A stretch of 7,475 bases of DNA, taken from positions 1 to 7,475 of the forward strand of contig JAOUFA010000172.1 in NCBI GenBank assembly GCA_029858545.1. Direction: 5' to 3'. Every line of letters starts with the position of its first letter. Position 1 is the stretch's first letter. Of this stretch, positions 1-6,237 are shown piece by piece. The translations under genes and the position numbers were made by a program. A model generated the notes under the pieces. It saw nothing but the letters and a program-made list of their open reading frames with translations. It ran no database searches and had not been told where the DNA came from. Source of the stretch: Betaproteobacteria bacterium (GTDB lineage: Bacteria; Pseudomonadota; Gammaproteobacteria; Burkholderiales; SG8-39).

Positions 1-3000
1 TGTCGGTAGCGGATTCCCCGGCACGCAGCGCCTGCAGCGATGGCGACGTGGTCGGGTTGTACGTCAGAACCCCTCCCGAAAATACCGTAGACACTCCGAG
101 AGCGCTTGTGCCCGCGATCGATGCTACCGAAAGCGCGTCACCATCGATATCCGTGTCATTGAGCAGCAGGTCCGACGCCGAGACAGTAAGCACCGCATTC
201 TCATTCGTTGACAGCGAATCATTCACCGCCACCGGCGCATCGTTTACCGAGGCTATCGTGAGATCAACCGTCCCGCTCCCAAGACCGCCCTGGGCGTCGC
301 TCACCTCGTAGGTAAATTCATCGCTGCCGTGGTAGTTGGCGTCCGGCGTATAGGTGAAATCACCGTTCGCCGCCATCGTCACCGAGCCGTGCGCGGTGGC
401 AATCGTCCCGGTCGTGGTGACCGTGAGCGCATCGCCCTCTGCATCGCTGTCGTTCGCCAGTACGTTGCCAACGATGGTCGCATCCTCGTTCAGCGTAAAG
501 GCATCCGCCACCGCCACCGGAGCATCGTTCACCGCCTCGATCGTCAAACTGACCGTCGCACTCGCCGTGCCGCCATGGCCGTCGTTCGCTGTATAGCTGA
601 AGCTGTCCGCGCCGTAGTAGTTCGCCTGGGGCGTGTAGGTAAACTCACCGTTCGCCGCGATCGTCACCGAACCGTGCGCGCTGGCGAAGGTTCCCGCCGC
701 AACGGTGAGCGCGTCGCCATCGACATCGCTATCGTTGGTCAGCACGTTGCCCGATACCGCGGTGTCCTCGTCGCTGATGAACAAATCCGCCACAACCGTC
801 GGCGCATCGTTGGTGCCGACGATATCGATCGAGATAGACTGCGTGGCGATTCCGCCCTCGCCATCGTCCACCGTCACCGTGAAGCTGTCGGCAAGGTGCT
901 CGCCAACCCCCAGCTGATCGACCGCACCGCTGTCGCTTACGGTGTAGGTCCAGTGGCCGTCGGCTGCGACGCTCGCCGCGCCGTACAGCGGCGCGGTGCT
1001 GATCGTGAGGCTATGCACGTCGCCCGCGTTGGCGTCGGCCCAGGTCACCTGCCCTGTCGCCGTCATCGCCGCGCCGTGCAGCGGATCGCCCTCGGACACG
1101 GTGCCCGACTGCTCCGACGAGGTGATCACGGGCGCATCGTTATTGCCTGTGATGGTGACGTCGATCTGCCGCGTGATCAGGCCGCCATGCTGATCATCGA
1201 GCGTGATGGTAAAGCTCTCGACCCGAGTCTCGCCCTCACCAAGGTATTCAACCGCCGAATTGGCGACGGTGTAGATCCAGGTCAGCTGCCCGCCGCTGCC
1301 GGTGCCGGTGGTGTCGTGGTTCAGCGTGGCGGTAAGGCTGCCGAGCGTCGTGCCAAGCGGGGTGCCGTTCGCTGAAACCAGGTGCACATCGCTCAGGTCA
1401 ACGTCCGCGAACTGGATCGTCCCGGAATCGGTCAGATCGCTCGACACGACATCGCCCGCGCGGACATTGAAGACGCTGGTGCCCGCCGACTCCAGCGCAA
1501 GCATCTGTGCTTGATTGCCGGACTGGGGCAGTTCGAAATAATGCACGCCGTCCTGCGCGTTGTATCCGGCGCGCGCAGGCGTCCCGCCGAGCCCGCCCGA
1601 ACCACCGCTCGCATTGCCGGTGGTCCAGTTGATTTCCTCATAGCGATAGACGATGTCGAAATCGCCGCTGCCCTCGCTGATCAGCTGCACCTGAAACGCG
1701 TTGGGCGTCGACCCCAGGGAGTAGTACCCGACGTCGTCCCAAGTAATGGTCATGACGCCGTTGGTGGCATCCAGGTCGTACCATACGAGGTTTGAGCCGG
1801 TGGAGTTCCCGCCCGGGCTGATCGAGGTCGCGCCGCGCGTGTCCACGTCCGCCCAGAACGGCGCGATGATCGGTCCGCCGATGCCCGCCGCGATCGAGGA
1901 CGGCGTATAGCTGCCCAACGGGCCGTTAAAAGTGATGTTGCCGTTGTTGTTGACGTACAACGATGTGTAGTTATGACCAAAGAAGTTGATTCCCGACGCG
2001 CCGAACACCGAGGTGATGTTGATCGCGCCCGTGGAGCCGTCGTCGTTGGCGGGAAGAAAGTACTCGCCGAAACCTCTGGTACCGCCGAGTCCGTTGACCA
2101 GGGTATTGCCCATCGTCAGGTAGGACGCTGCAAGCGAAGTTTGCGGTCGTGCCAGACTGCCGCTTAGCTCGGTCACCGCGCCAGTCAGGTCTTGCGCGAA
2201 GATCGACGGGTCGTCGTTGATTCCGGTCACCGTGACCGCGACCGTCGCGTCGGAAGTCGCACCGTGCTCGTCGGAGGCGGTGTAGCCGATCGTCACCGTC
2301 GCGCTCTCGCCCAGTGCGAGATGGTCGAAGTCGGTACCCGGATCGTAGGCAAGGGTGTTGTCGGCATTGATTGACGCCGTGCCCTGGCCGGCGGCAACGC
2401 TCGCCGCGCTCACCGAGAGCACCGCGCCGTCGTCGACATCGTTGTCGTTCGCCAGCACATCGATCGTCAGCGCCTGGTTCTCGTCACCGCCCGCGGTGTC
2501 GGCCACCGCGACCGGGCCGTCGTTGGTGCCGGCCACCGTGACCGCGACCGTCGCACTGGCGCTCGCGCCGTGCTCGTCGACGATGCTGTAGTCGATCGTC
2601 ACCGTCGCGCTCTCGCCCAGCGCGAGATGGTCGAAGTCGGTACCCGGATCGTAGGCGAGGGTGTTGTCGGCATTGATTGACACCGTGCCCTGGCCGGCGG
2701 CAACGCTCGCCGCGCTCACCGAGAGCACCGCACCGTGATCGACATCGCTGTCGTTCGCCAGCACATCGATCGTCAGCGCCTGGTTCTCGTTGCCACTCAC
2801 CGCATCGACCACCGCGACCGGGCCGTCGTTCGTGCCCGTGATGGTGATCGTCACTGTAGCGGTGTCGCTATCACCGTCGGCATCCGTTACCCGATAGGTG
2901 AAGCTCTCGGTCGCGGTCTCCCCCTGCGCAAGGGAATCGAAAGCCGCGCCCGGTGTATAGGTGTAGCTGCCATCCAGGTTCAGGACCAGCACCCCGTTGG

Positions 3001-3859
3001 CCGGTCCGCTCACAAGTTCCACGCTACGCACGAGATCAGGCACTGAATCGTTGGCCAGTACGCTGCCGCTGATCGCCCCGTCCTCGAGCACTGCCGCCGT
3101 ATCGTCGAGCGCATCGACCGCCTGGTCGCGCGGGTCGAGCAATACACCGTCCACCATCACTTCCAGTATCTCGAAGTTCGCGGCCTCCAGATTGAAGGCG
3201 CTGAAATGGAATTCGTGCCCGTGCCCGTGACCGTGCCCGTGACCGGACTCCCGTTCGTGGCCGTCATGGCGACCTCCATGGCCCCGGGGGGACGCCTGCG
3301 CATCCAGGAACTGCAGAAAGCGTGCAACATCGTCCTGCACATCGGCGCGCATCCACTCGTCGCGCGTGAACACCAGGCGCAGGGTGTCGCTGCCGGCACC
3401 GCCATCGTATTCGTCGCGGTTGCCGGCGTTCTCGGCCATCACATAAACAGCCGCGTCATTGCCGCTCCCGCCTTCGACTTCGTCGTTGCCCGCCCCGCCA
3501 TCGAGACGGTCGTCGCCCGAACCGCCCTTCAGATCGTCGTTGCCCCCCTGCCCCGCGAGCGTGTCGTTGCCCGCCCCCCCTTTCAGGCGGTCATTGCCCG
3601 CTCCGCCCTGCAGTATGTCGTTTCCAGATCCGCCGTAGAGCCGATCGCTGCCATTCCCGCCCAGAAGGGTGTCGTTGCCCGAGCCGCCGATCAGCCAGTC
3701 GTTGCCGCCATCCCCGTCAAGGAGATCCTCGCCCCGGCTGCCGACCAGCAGGTCTCTTCCGGAGGTTCCGGTAAGCGTGTCGTTTCCAGAAGTTCCGTTG
3801 CCGACCGTAACCCGATGCTCGGCGGGGTTGGCATTATGTTCCGAACGATTGCGGCTCAT
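1..3859 (-). CDS. Giant RTX/VCBS cadherin-like repeat adhesin with NIDO domain (3' end outside window)
   Basis: One frame stays open from the ATG at 3857-3859 to the window edge (1286 codons, no stop, no frameshift). It is probably a calcium-dependent secreted surface adhesin; function is inferred from domains. Visible in order: a hydrophilic start without signal peptide (1-21); 13 back-to-back RTX nonapeptides of GGxGNDxLx type (22-138), with one more GGAGSDTL at 153-160; a His-rich insert (192-218); three cadherin-like/VCBS repeats ending in GTND or GIND at 342, 444 and 546; a NIDO domain (about 600-785); further repeats ending at 905 (GNND), 1015 (GTND), 1109 (AVND) and 1204 (SVND); and part of another. 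Lack of a Sec signal fits type I secretion, whose carboxy-terminal signal would lie beyond the window. No LapG-type TAAG/PAAG site is seen in the first 250 residues. An AGGAGG 4 bases upstream supports the start. Oddity: RTX repeats usually sit near the carboxy terminus. Confidence 0.95.
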   Translation of the reverse strand, partial: MSRNRSEHNANPAEHRVTVGNGTSGNDTLTGTSGRDLLVGSRGEDLLDGDGGNDWLIGGSGNDTLLGGNGSDRLYGGSGNDILQGGAGNDRLKGGAGNDTLAGQGGNDDLKGGSGDDRLDGGAGNDEVEGGSGNDAAVYVMAENAGNRDEYDGGAGSDTLRLVFTRDEWMRADVQDDVARFLQFLDAQASPRGHGGRHDGHERESGHGHGHGHGHEFHFSAFNLEAANFEILEVMVDGVLLDPRDQAVDALDDTAAVLEDGAISGSVLANDSVPDLVRSVELVSGPANGVLVLNLDGSYTYTPGAAFDSLAQGETATESFTYRVTDADGDSDTATVTITITGTNDGPVAVVDAVSGNENQALTIDVLANDSDVDHGAVLSVSAASVAAGQGTVSINADNTLAYDPGTDFDHLALGESATVTIDYSIVDEHGASASATVAVTVAGTNDGPVAVADTAGGDENQALTIDVLANDNDVDDGAVLSVSAASVAAGQGTASINADNTLAYDPGTDFDHLALGESATVTIGYTASDEHGATSDATVAVTVTGINDDPSIFAQDLTGAVTELSGSLARPQTSLAASYLTMGNTLVNGLGGTRGFGEYFLPANDDGSTGAINITSVFGASGINFFGHNYTSLYVNNNGNITFNGPLGSYTPSSIAAGIGGPIIAPFWADVDTRGATSISPGGNSTGSNLVWYDLDATNGVMTITWDDVGYYSLGSTPNAFQVQLISEGSGDFDIVYRYEEINWTTGNASGGSGGLGGTPARAGYNAQDGVHYFELPQSGNQAQMLALESAGTSVFNVRAGDVVSSDLTDSGTIQFADVDLSDVHLVSANGTPLGTTLGSLTATLNHDTTGTGSGGQLTWIYTVANSAVEYLGEGETRVESFTITLDDQHGGLITRQIDVTITGNNDAPVITSSEQSGTVSEGDPLHGAAMTATGQVTWADANAGDVHSLTISTAPLYGAASVAADGHWTYTVSDSGAVDQLGVGEHLADSFTVTVDDGEGGIATQSISIDIVGTNDAPTVVADLFISDEDTAVSGNVLTNDSDVDGDALTVAAGTFASAHGSVTIAANGEFTYTPQANYYGADSFSYTANDGHGGTASATVSLTIEAVNDAPVAVADAFTLNEDATIVGNVLANDSDAEGDALTVTTTGTIATAHGSVTMAANGDFTYTPDANYHGSDEFTYEVSDAQGGLGSGTVDLTIASVNDAPVAVNDSLSTNENAVLTVSASDLLLNDTDIDGDALSVASIAGTSALGVSTVFSGGVLTYNPTTSPSLQALRAGESATD
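239..523 (-). repeat. Tandem-95/cadherin-like repeat, second copy
   Basis: Residues 1113-1207 form the second copy, with NEDATIVGNVLANDSDAEGD near the start, YTPDANYHGSDEFTYEVSDA in the middle and the closing SVNDAP. The two copies have diverged more than the 306-bp pair, so this duplication looks older. A further unit starts at residue 1208 and is cut by the window edge. Confidence 0.85.
524..805 (-). repeat. Tandem-95/cadherin-like repeat, first copy
   Basis: Residues 1019-1112 form a repeat of about 94 residues that begins near DEDTAVSGNVLTNDSDVDGD, contains YTPQANYYGADSFSYTANDG and closes AVNDAP. The aspartate-rich NDSDVDGD segment resembles the calcium-site regions of cadherin-like domains. 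The DNA is clearly related to the next copy: caccgttcgccgc at 646 recurs at 361, 285 bases away. Confidence 0.85.
1505..2062 (-). other. NIDO (nidogen-like) domain region of the adhesin
   Basis: Residues about 600-785 contain hallmarks of the NIDO extracellular domain: SLYVNNNGNITFNG, then GGPIIAPFWADVDTRG, then MTITWDDVGYY, NAFQVQLI, GDFDIVYRYEEINW and a closing ARAGYNAQDG with FELPQSGN. The family occurs in animal nidogen and mucins and also in large bacterial surface proteins; its precise role in bacteria is not established. Here it separates VCBS copies A and B from the later repeats. Boundaries are approximate. Confidence 0.88.
2213..2518 (-). repeat. 306-bp VCBS-type repeat, copy B
   Basis: This encodes residues 448-549, ending GINDDP. 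It is almost the same as copy A in its central 194 bases but drifts towards the 3' end, where the linker into the NIDO region begins. The near identity implies a recent duplication or ongoing gene conversion between copies. Confidence 0.93.
2519..2824 (-). repeat. 306-bp VCBS-type repeat, copy A
   Basis: This encodes adhesin residues 346-447, a cadherin-like/VCBS unit with the start motif NENQALTIDVLAND, a middle YDPGTDFDHLALGES and the closing GTND. It is directly followed by copy B at the same 306-bp period. The core 2596-2789 differs from 2290-2483 at 7 of 194 bases by my hand alignment (about 96% identical), with only three amino-acid changes there. In this family such modules act as extracellular spacer or adhesive domains. 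Confidence 0.93.
3206..3286 (-). other. His-rich (Gly-His)5 insert in the adhesin
   Basis: Residues 192-218 hold nine histidines in 27 positions, including five consecutive Gly-His pairs (206-215) encoded by a hexanucleotide repeat. The segment sits between the RTX block and a region of the form FSAFNLEAANFEILEV that often follows RTX blocks. Such a segment could bind divalent metal (Zn, Ni, Cu). That is inference; it could also be a flexible linker. Confidence 0.8.
3215..3244. repeat. Hexanucleotide tandem repeat, 5 units of GTGMCC
   Basis: On the plus strand the units read gtgccc, gtgccc, gtgacc, gtgccc, gtgacc. Each encodes one Gly-His pair on the minus strand. Because the period is six bases, gain or loss of units would change the number of Gly-His pairs without shifting the adhesin frame. 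Confidence 0.85.
3446..3796 (-). repeat. Thirteen tandem RTX nonapeptide units (27-bp period)
   Basis: Residues 22-138 of the adhesin form 13 uninterrupted nine-residue units, for example GGSGNDTLL, GGNGSDRLY, GGAGNDRLK and GGSGDDRLD. These match the hemolysin-type calcium-binding consensus GGxGxDxUx. In this family each turn of the resulting beta-roll binds calcium through the Gly/Asp loops, so the block should fold outside the cell when calcium is present. Units 1-4 are degenerate (GTSG, GTSG, GSRG, GDGG) and units 5-13 are close to consensus except unit 10 (GQGG). Confidence 0.96.
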
Positions 3860-3863
3860 AGAC

Positions 3864-3869
3864 CCTCCT
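3864..3869 (-). promoter_or_regulatory. Ribosome binding site of the adhesin gene
   Basis: The minus strand reads AGGAGG, with GTCT before the ATG at 3859. It is a full Shine-Dalgarno match at rather short spacing and decides the start: the next in-frame Met is residue 141, inside the end of the RTX block. Confidence 0.85.
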
Positions 3870-3941
3870 GATGTGCGTGCGCATTCGAACTCATCGAAAC
3901 GCCGGAGTGGGGCATGCGATGCTGCCCGCCCGACGGGAGCG

Positions 3942-3957
3942 TGTGATTTTTATCACG
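3942..3957. promoter_or_regulatory. CRP/FNR-family-type palindrome, proximal site
   Basis: The plus strand reads TGTGA-TTTTTA-TCACG, which differs from the CRP consensus TGTGA-N6-TCACA by one base. It also fits the symmetric form GTGAT-N4-ATCAC. The centre lies about 90 bases upstream of the adhesin ATG. Its place only before this gene suggests the regulator acts on the adhesin. Which family member binds (CRP/Vfr, FNR-like, DNR-like) cannot be told from sequence alone. Confidence 0.72.
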
Positions 3958-3984
3958 CGCGCTACGGGCTCCAACATTGCGTAA

Positions 3985-4000
3985 GGTGATATTTATCACA
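3985..4000. promoter_or_regulatory. CRP/FNR-family-type palindrome, distal site
   Basis: The plus strand reads GGTGA-TATTTA-TCACA, again one base from the CRP consensus and again GTGAT-N4-ATCAC. Its centre is 43 bases from the proximal site, about four helical turns, so both would face the same side of the DNA. No convincing -10/-35 pair could be fixed between the sites and the gene. A weak candidate is TTGGAG-N16-TAAAAA on the minus strand, whose -10 would lie inside the proximal site, which would suit repression there. Confidence 0.72.
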
Positions 4001-4080
4001 TCCGGGAAACTTATTGCACCAGCCATTTGGTCGAGGCACCGTGGCAAAGAGTTTCGTCTGTCTGGAAATTGCGACAGTGG

Positions 4081-4100
4081 CCGGACTACGAATAGTCCGG
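4081..4100 (-). terminator. Second hairpin, 8-bp perfect stem with 4-base loop
   Basis: CCGGACTA (4081-4088) and TAGTCCGG (4093-4100) pair perfectly around a 4-base loop (CGAA on plus, TTCG on minus; TTCG in RNA is the very stable UUCG loop). It shares bases 4098-4100 with the first hairpin, so the two stems cannot both close fully. It could be a second termination or 3'-end stabilising element. No U-tract is visible beyond it. Confidence 0.5.
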
Positions 4101-4132
4101 AACGCGATACTGCGCTGCAGCATCGCGTTCCG
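4098..4132 (-). terminator. Strong hairpin just after the membrane/spermidine synthase-like gene
   Basis: CGGAACGCGAT (4098-4108) pairs with ATCGCGTTCCG (4122-4132), an 11-bp perfect stem. Inside it, after one A/C mismatch, CTGC and GCAG form a further 4-bp stem with a GCT loop. It starts 16 bases after the upstream stop codon, a usual terminator position, but no T-rich tract follows. Termination is therefore inferred; RNA stabilisation of the 3' end is an alternative. Confidence 0.5.
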
Positions 4133-4148
4133 CTCCCGCTTCGCGCTC

Positions 4149-6176
4149 CTACTTCAGGATCTGCACCAGATTCGAGTAGTCGTCGGTCCAGGTCCGCCAG
4201 TCCGGCTCTACTTCGGCTTCGACCGCCCTGGCGCGCTTGATGACGGCGTGCTCCAGTGCTCTGGCATCGCGCGAGACGAGCACCCAGTCGCTTTGCACGT
4301 ACAGGGCATCGTCCTCTTCATCGTCGGACGGGTTGTCGTGCACGACCAACGCATGCGCATCCAGGGCCCGCGCGAGCCCCGCGACGACCGGTTCGAGCCG
4401 GAGGAAGCGGTTGGAAATATGAAACGCGACGATGCCGTCGGGCTTCATGTGGCGGAGGTAGATCGCGAGCGCCTCGCGCGTGAGCAGGTGCACCGGGATC
4501 GCGTCGCCCGAAAATGCGTCCACCGCGAGGACATCGAAGCCCTGCGGCGCCTCGCCCTCGAGGCTCAGCCGCGCATCGCCCAGCGCGATCTCGATCGTCG
4601 CCTTGCTGTCGGCGAGGTAGGAGAACTCGGCGCGCGCCACCTGCACGACGTGCGGGTCGATGTCGTAGAAACGAAACCGGTCCCCCGCGCGCCCGTAGGC
4701 GGCGATGGTACCGGTGCCCAGGCCGATCACCCCGATTCGCATCAGCGATTCATTCTTCGAACGAATCGCCGCGCCGATACCCGAGGTGTCGTGATAATAG
4801 GTGGTGGCGAAGGTTCGCCGCTCGCCGTTCATGTATTGCTCGCCGTGCATGATCGCCCCGTGCAACAGGCGCCGCAGCTCGGACTCCTGGCCCGGCGCGC
4901 CGTATTCCTTTACCCGCAACACGCCGAAGAAGCTGCGCACCGCAAGACGCGCATCGTCGTGGTAATGCAGGCCATCCCAGCCCGCGCAGCCGGCGACCCC
5001 GAGCAGTACCGCGAGACTCGCGTAGCGCGCCGCGCGATGGAGCCGAAAATAGCGCAGCGCGGCGAGCAGTGCGACCGCGACCAGTCCCACGCCCAATTCG
5101 TAGTACGCGTCGAACACGAGCGGTGCGATCACCGCGACAAACAGCCCTCCCAGCGCGCCACCCGCGGAAACGACCAGATAGAAGGCCGTAAGATGCTGCG
5201 CCGCCGGACGCAGTCGGTAGAGTTCGCCATGGCAGAACATGCAGACGACGAACAGACCCGCCAGGAAAACTCCCAGTTGTACCGCCAGATTGAAGTGGAA
5301 TCGCGCATCGGCGAGCAGCCAGCCCATCGCGCCGAGCGCGGCGAGCACGAGCACCCAGAAGATTCCCGGCCGGTAAAGCGCTCGGCCATCGAAAGCGATG
5401 ATGAAGGTGAGCAGGTAGAGGGTCAGCGGCGCGAGCCACAGCAGCGGAATCGCCGCGACGTTCTGGGTCAGATGGTTGGTCACCGCGAGCAGCATCACCG
5501 AGCCGGTGGCCGAGAGTGCGAGCCACATCGCATAGCTGCCGCGCGTGGGAGCCTGCACCTGCGATTCGCCGGACGCGTCGGGCACGCGCGCGACGGTGCG
5601 GCGCGCCGAGTACCAGGCGAGTGCCGCGCATAGGACCGCGAACACGCCAAAGCCCCCCGACCAGCCCCGCACCTGCTCGCCGTTGGCAAGCCAGGGTTCC
5701 ACCACGAAGGGGTAGCCGACCAGCGCGACGAGCGAAGCAAGGTTGGATACCGCGAACAGTCGATAGGGGTCTCGCCCGGGCTCGGCGCGCGCGAACCAGG
5801 CCTGCAACAAGGGGCTCGTCGAGGCGAGCAGGAAATACGGTAGCCCGACCGTCGCCGCGAGCAGCAGCAGGATGCGCGTGATCGGCTCCTCGCCGCCGGC
5901 CGGCTTCCAGTATTCTCCCGGCGCGATCGGCAGGGTCAGCAGCGCCACGCCGAGCAGCGCGATATGCAAGAGCGCCTGCCGGCGCGGCGCAAAACGCCCG
6001 GTGGTGAAGTGCGCGTAGGCATAACCCGCGAGCAGCATCGCCTGGAAGAACAGCATGCAGGTGGTCCACACCGCCGCACTGCCGCCGAACCAGGGCAGGA
6101 TCAAGCGCGCAATCAGCGGCTGGACCAGAAACAGCAGGAACGACGAAAGAAAGATCGTGAATGCGTATAGGAGCAT
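4149..6176 (-). CDS. Fused multipass membrane / spermidine synthase-like protein
   Basis: A complete 675-residue protein in two parts. The amino-terminal part (about 1-400) is very hydrophobic, with roughly 11-12 membrane segments, for example 3-28, 37-58, 100-120, 212-232, 241-262 and 327-354. The carboxy-terminal part (about 410-675) is a spermidine-synthase-like, SAM-type Rossmann domain with HGEQY (445-449), TYYHDTSGIG (459-468), glycine loop VIGLGTGTIAAYG (483-495), acidic strand end YDIDPHVV (504-511), GDARLSL (533-539) and DAFSGDAIPVHLLT (553-566). The family is usually annotated as fused MFS/spermidine synthase. The usual D-x-x-D polyamine motif reads DAFS here, so aminopropyl transfer is not assured and substrate is unknown. 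Start: ATG with GGAGA four bases upstream. It lies 61 bases after dnaE with no clear terminator between, so co-transcription is likely. Confidence 0.93.
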   Translation of the reverse strand: MLLYAFTIFLSSFLLFLVQPLIARLILPWFGGSAAVWTTCMLFFQAMLLAGYAYAHFTTGRFAPRRQALLHIALLGVALLTLPIAPGEYWKPAGGEEPITRILLLLAATVGLPYFLLASTSPLLQAWFARAEPGRDPYRLFAVSNLASLVALVGYPFVVEPWLANGEQVRGWSGGFGVFAVLCAALAWYSARRTVARVPDASGESQVQAPTRGSYAMWLALSATGSVMLLAVTNHLTQNVAAIPLLWLAPLTLYLLTFIIAFDGRALYRPGIFWVLVLAALGAMGWLLADARFHFNLAVQLGVFLAGLFVVCMFCHGELYRLRPAAQHLTAFYLVVSAGGALGGLFVAVIAPLVFDAYYELGVGLVAVALLAALRYFRLHRAARYASLAVLLGVAGCAGWDGLHYHDDARLAVRSFFGVLRVKEYGAPGQESELRRLLHGAIMHGEQYMNGERRTFATTYYHDTSGIGAAIRSKNESLMRIGVIGLGTGTIAAYGRAGDRFRFYDIDPHVVQVARAEFSYLADSKATIEIALGDARLSLEGEAPQGFDVLAVDAFSGDAIPVHLLTREALAIYLRHMKPDGIVAFHISNRFLRLEPVVAGLARALDAHALVVHDNPSDDEEDDALYVQSDWVLVSRDARALEHAVIKRARAVEAEVEPDWRTWTDDYSNLVQILK

Positions 6177-6237
6177 AGGGTCTCCGCGAGCGCCGGGCCG
6201 CGCGAGGAGTCATCTCGATTGGAAGATTGATCCGGGA

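Noticed and set aside
329..1375. 348-residue plus-strand open frame rich in Arg, Val and Ala
   Set aside because: It lies antisense to the adhesin repeats, which have recognisable domains. Its own translation is low-complexity and shows the repeat period of the opposite strand.
3446..3796. Regular 27-bp periodicity that could suggest a CRISPR-like or satellite array
   Set aside because: The units vary at third positions and keep the amino-acid pattern GGxGNDxLx. There are no constant repeats separated by unique spacers, so this is coding RTX repetition.
3206..3871. 221-residue plus-strand open frame with a repeating VVARPP/IARSA pattern
   Set aside because: The nine-residue pattern is the reverse-strand image of the RTX nonapeptides; no independent domain is seen.
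3900..3945. Possible sigma-70 promoter for the adhesin between the proximal palindrome and the start codon
   Set aside because: No -10 hexamer with a suitably spaced -35 was convincing in this GC-rich stretch.
4014..5633. 539-residue plus-strand open frame with a charged Arg/Glu/Gln/His-rich translation
   Set aside because: Antisense to the membrane/spermidine synthase-like gene. High-GC codon bias keeps the opposite strand open, and no domain is recognisable.
4750..6213. 487-residue minus-strand open frame with an ATG upstream of the membrane/synthase gene
   Set aside because: It overlaps that gene in another frame and reads as Arg/Ala/Gly-rich low-complexity sequence. The 4149-6176 frame has the real membrane segments and SAM motifs.
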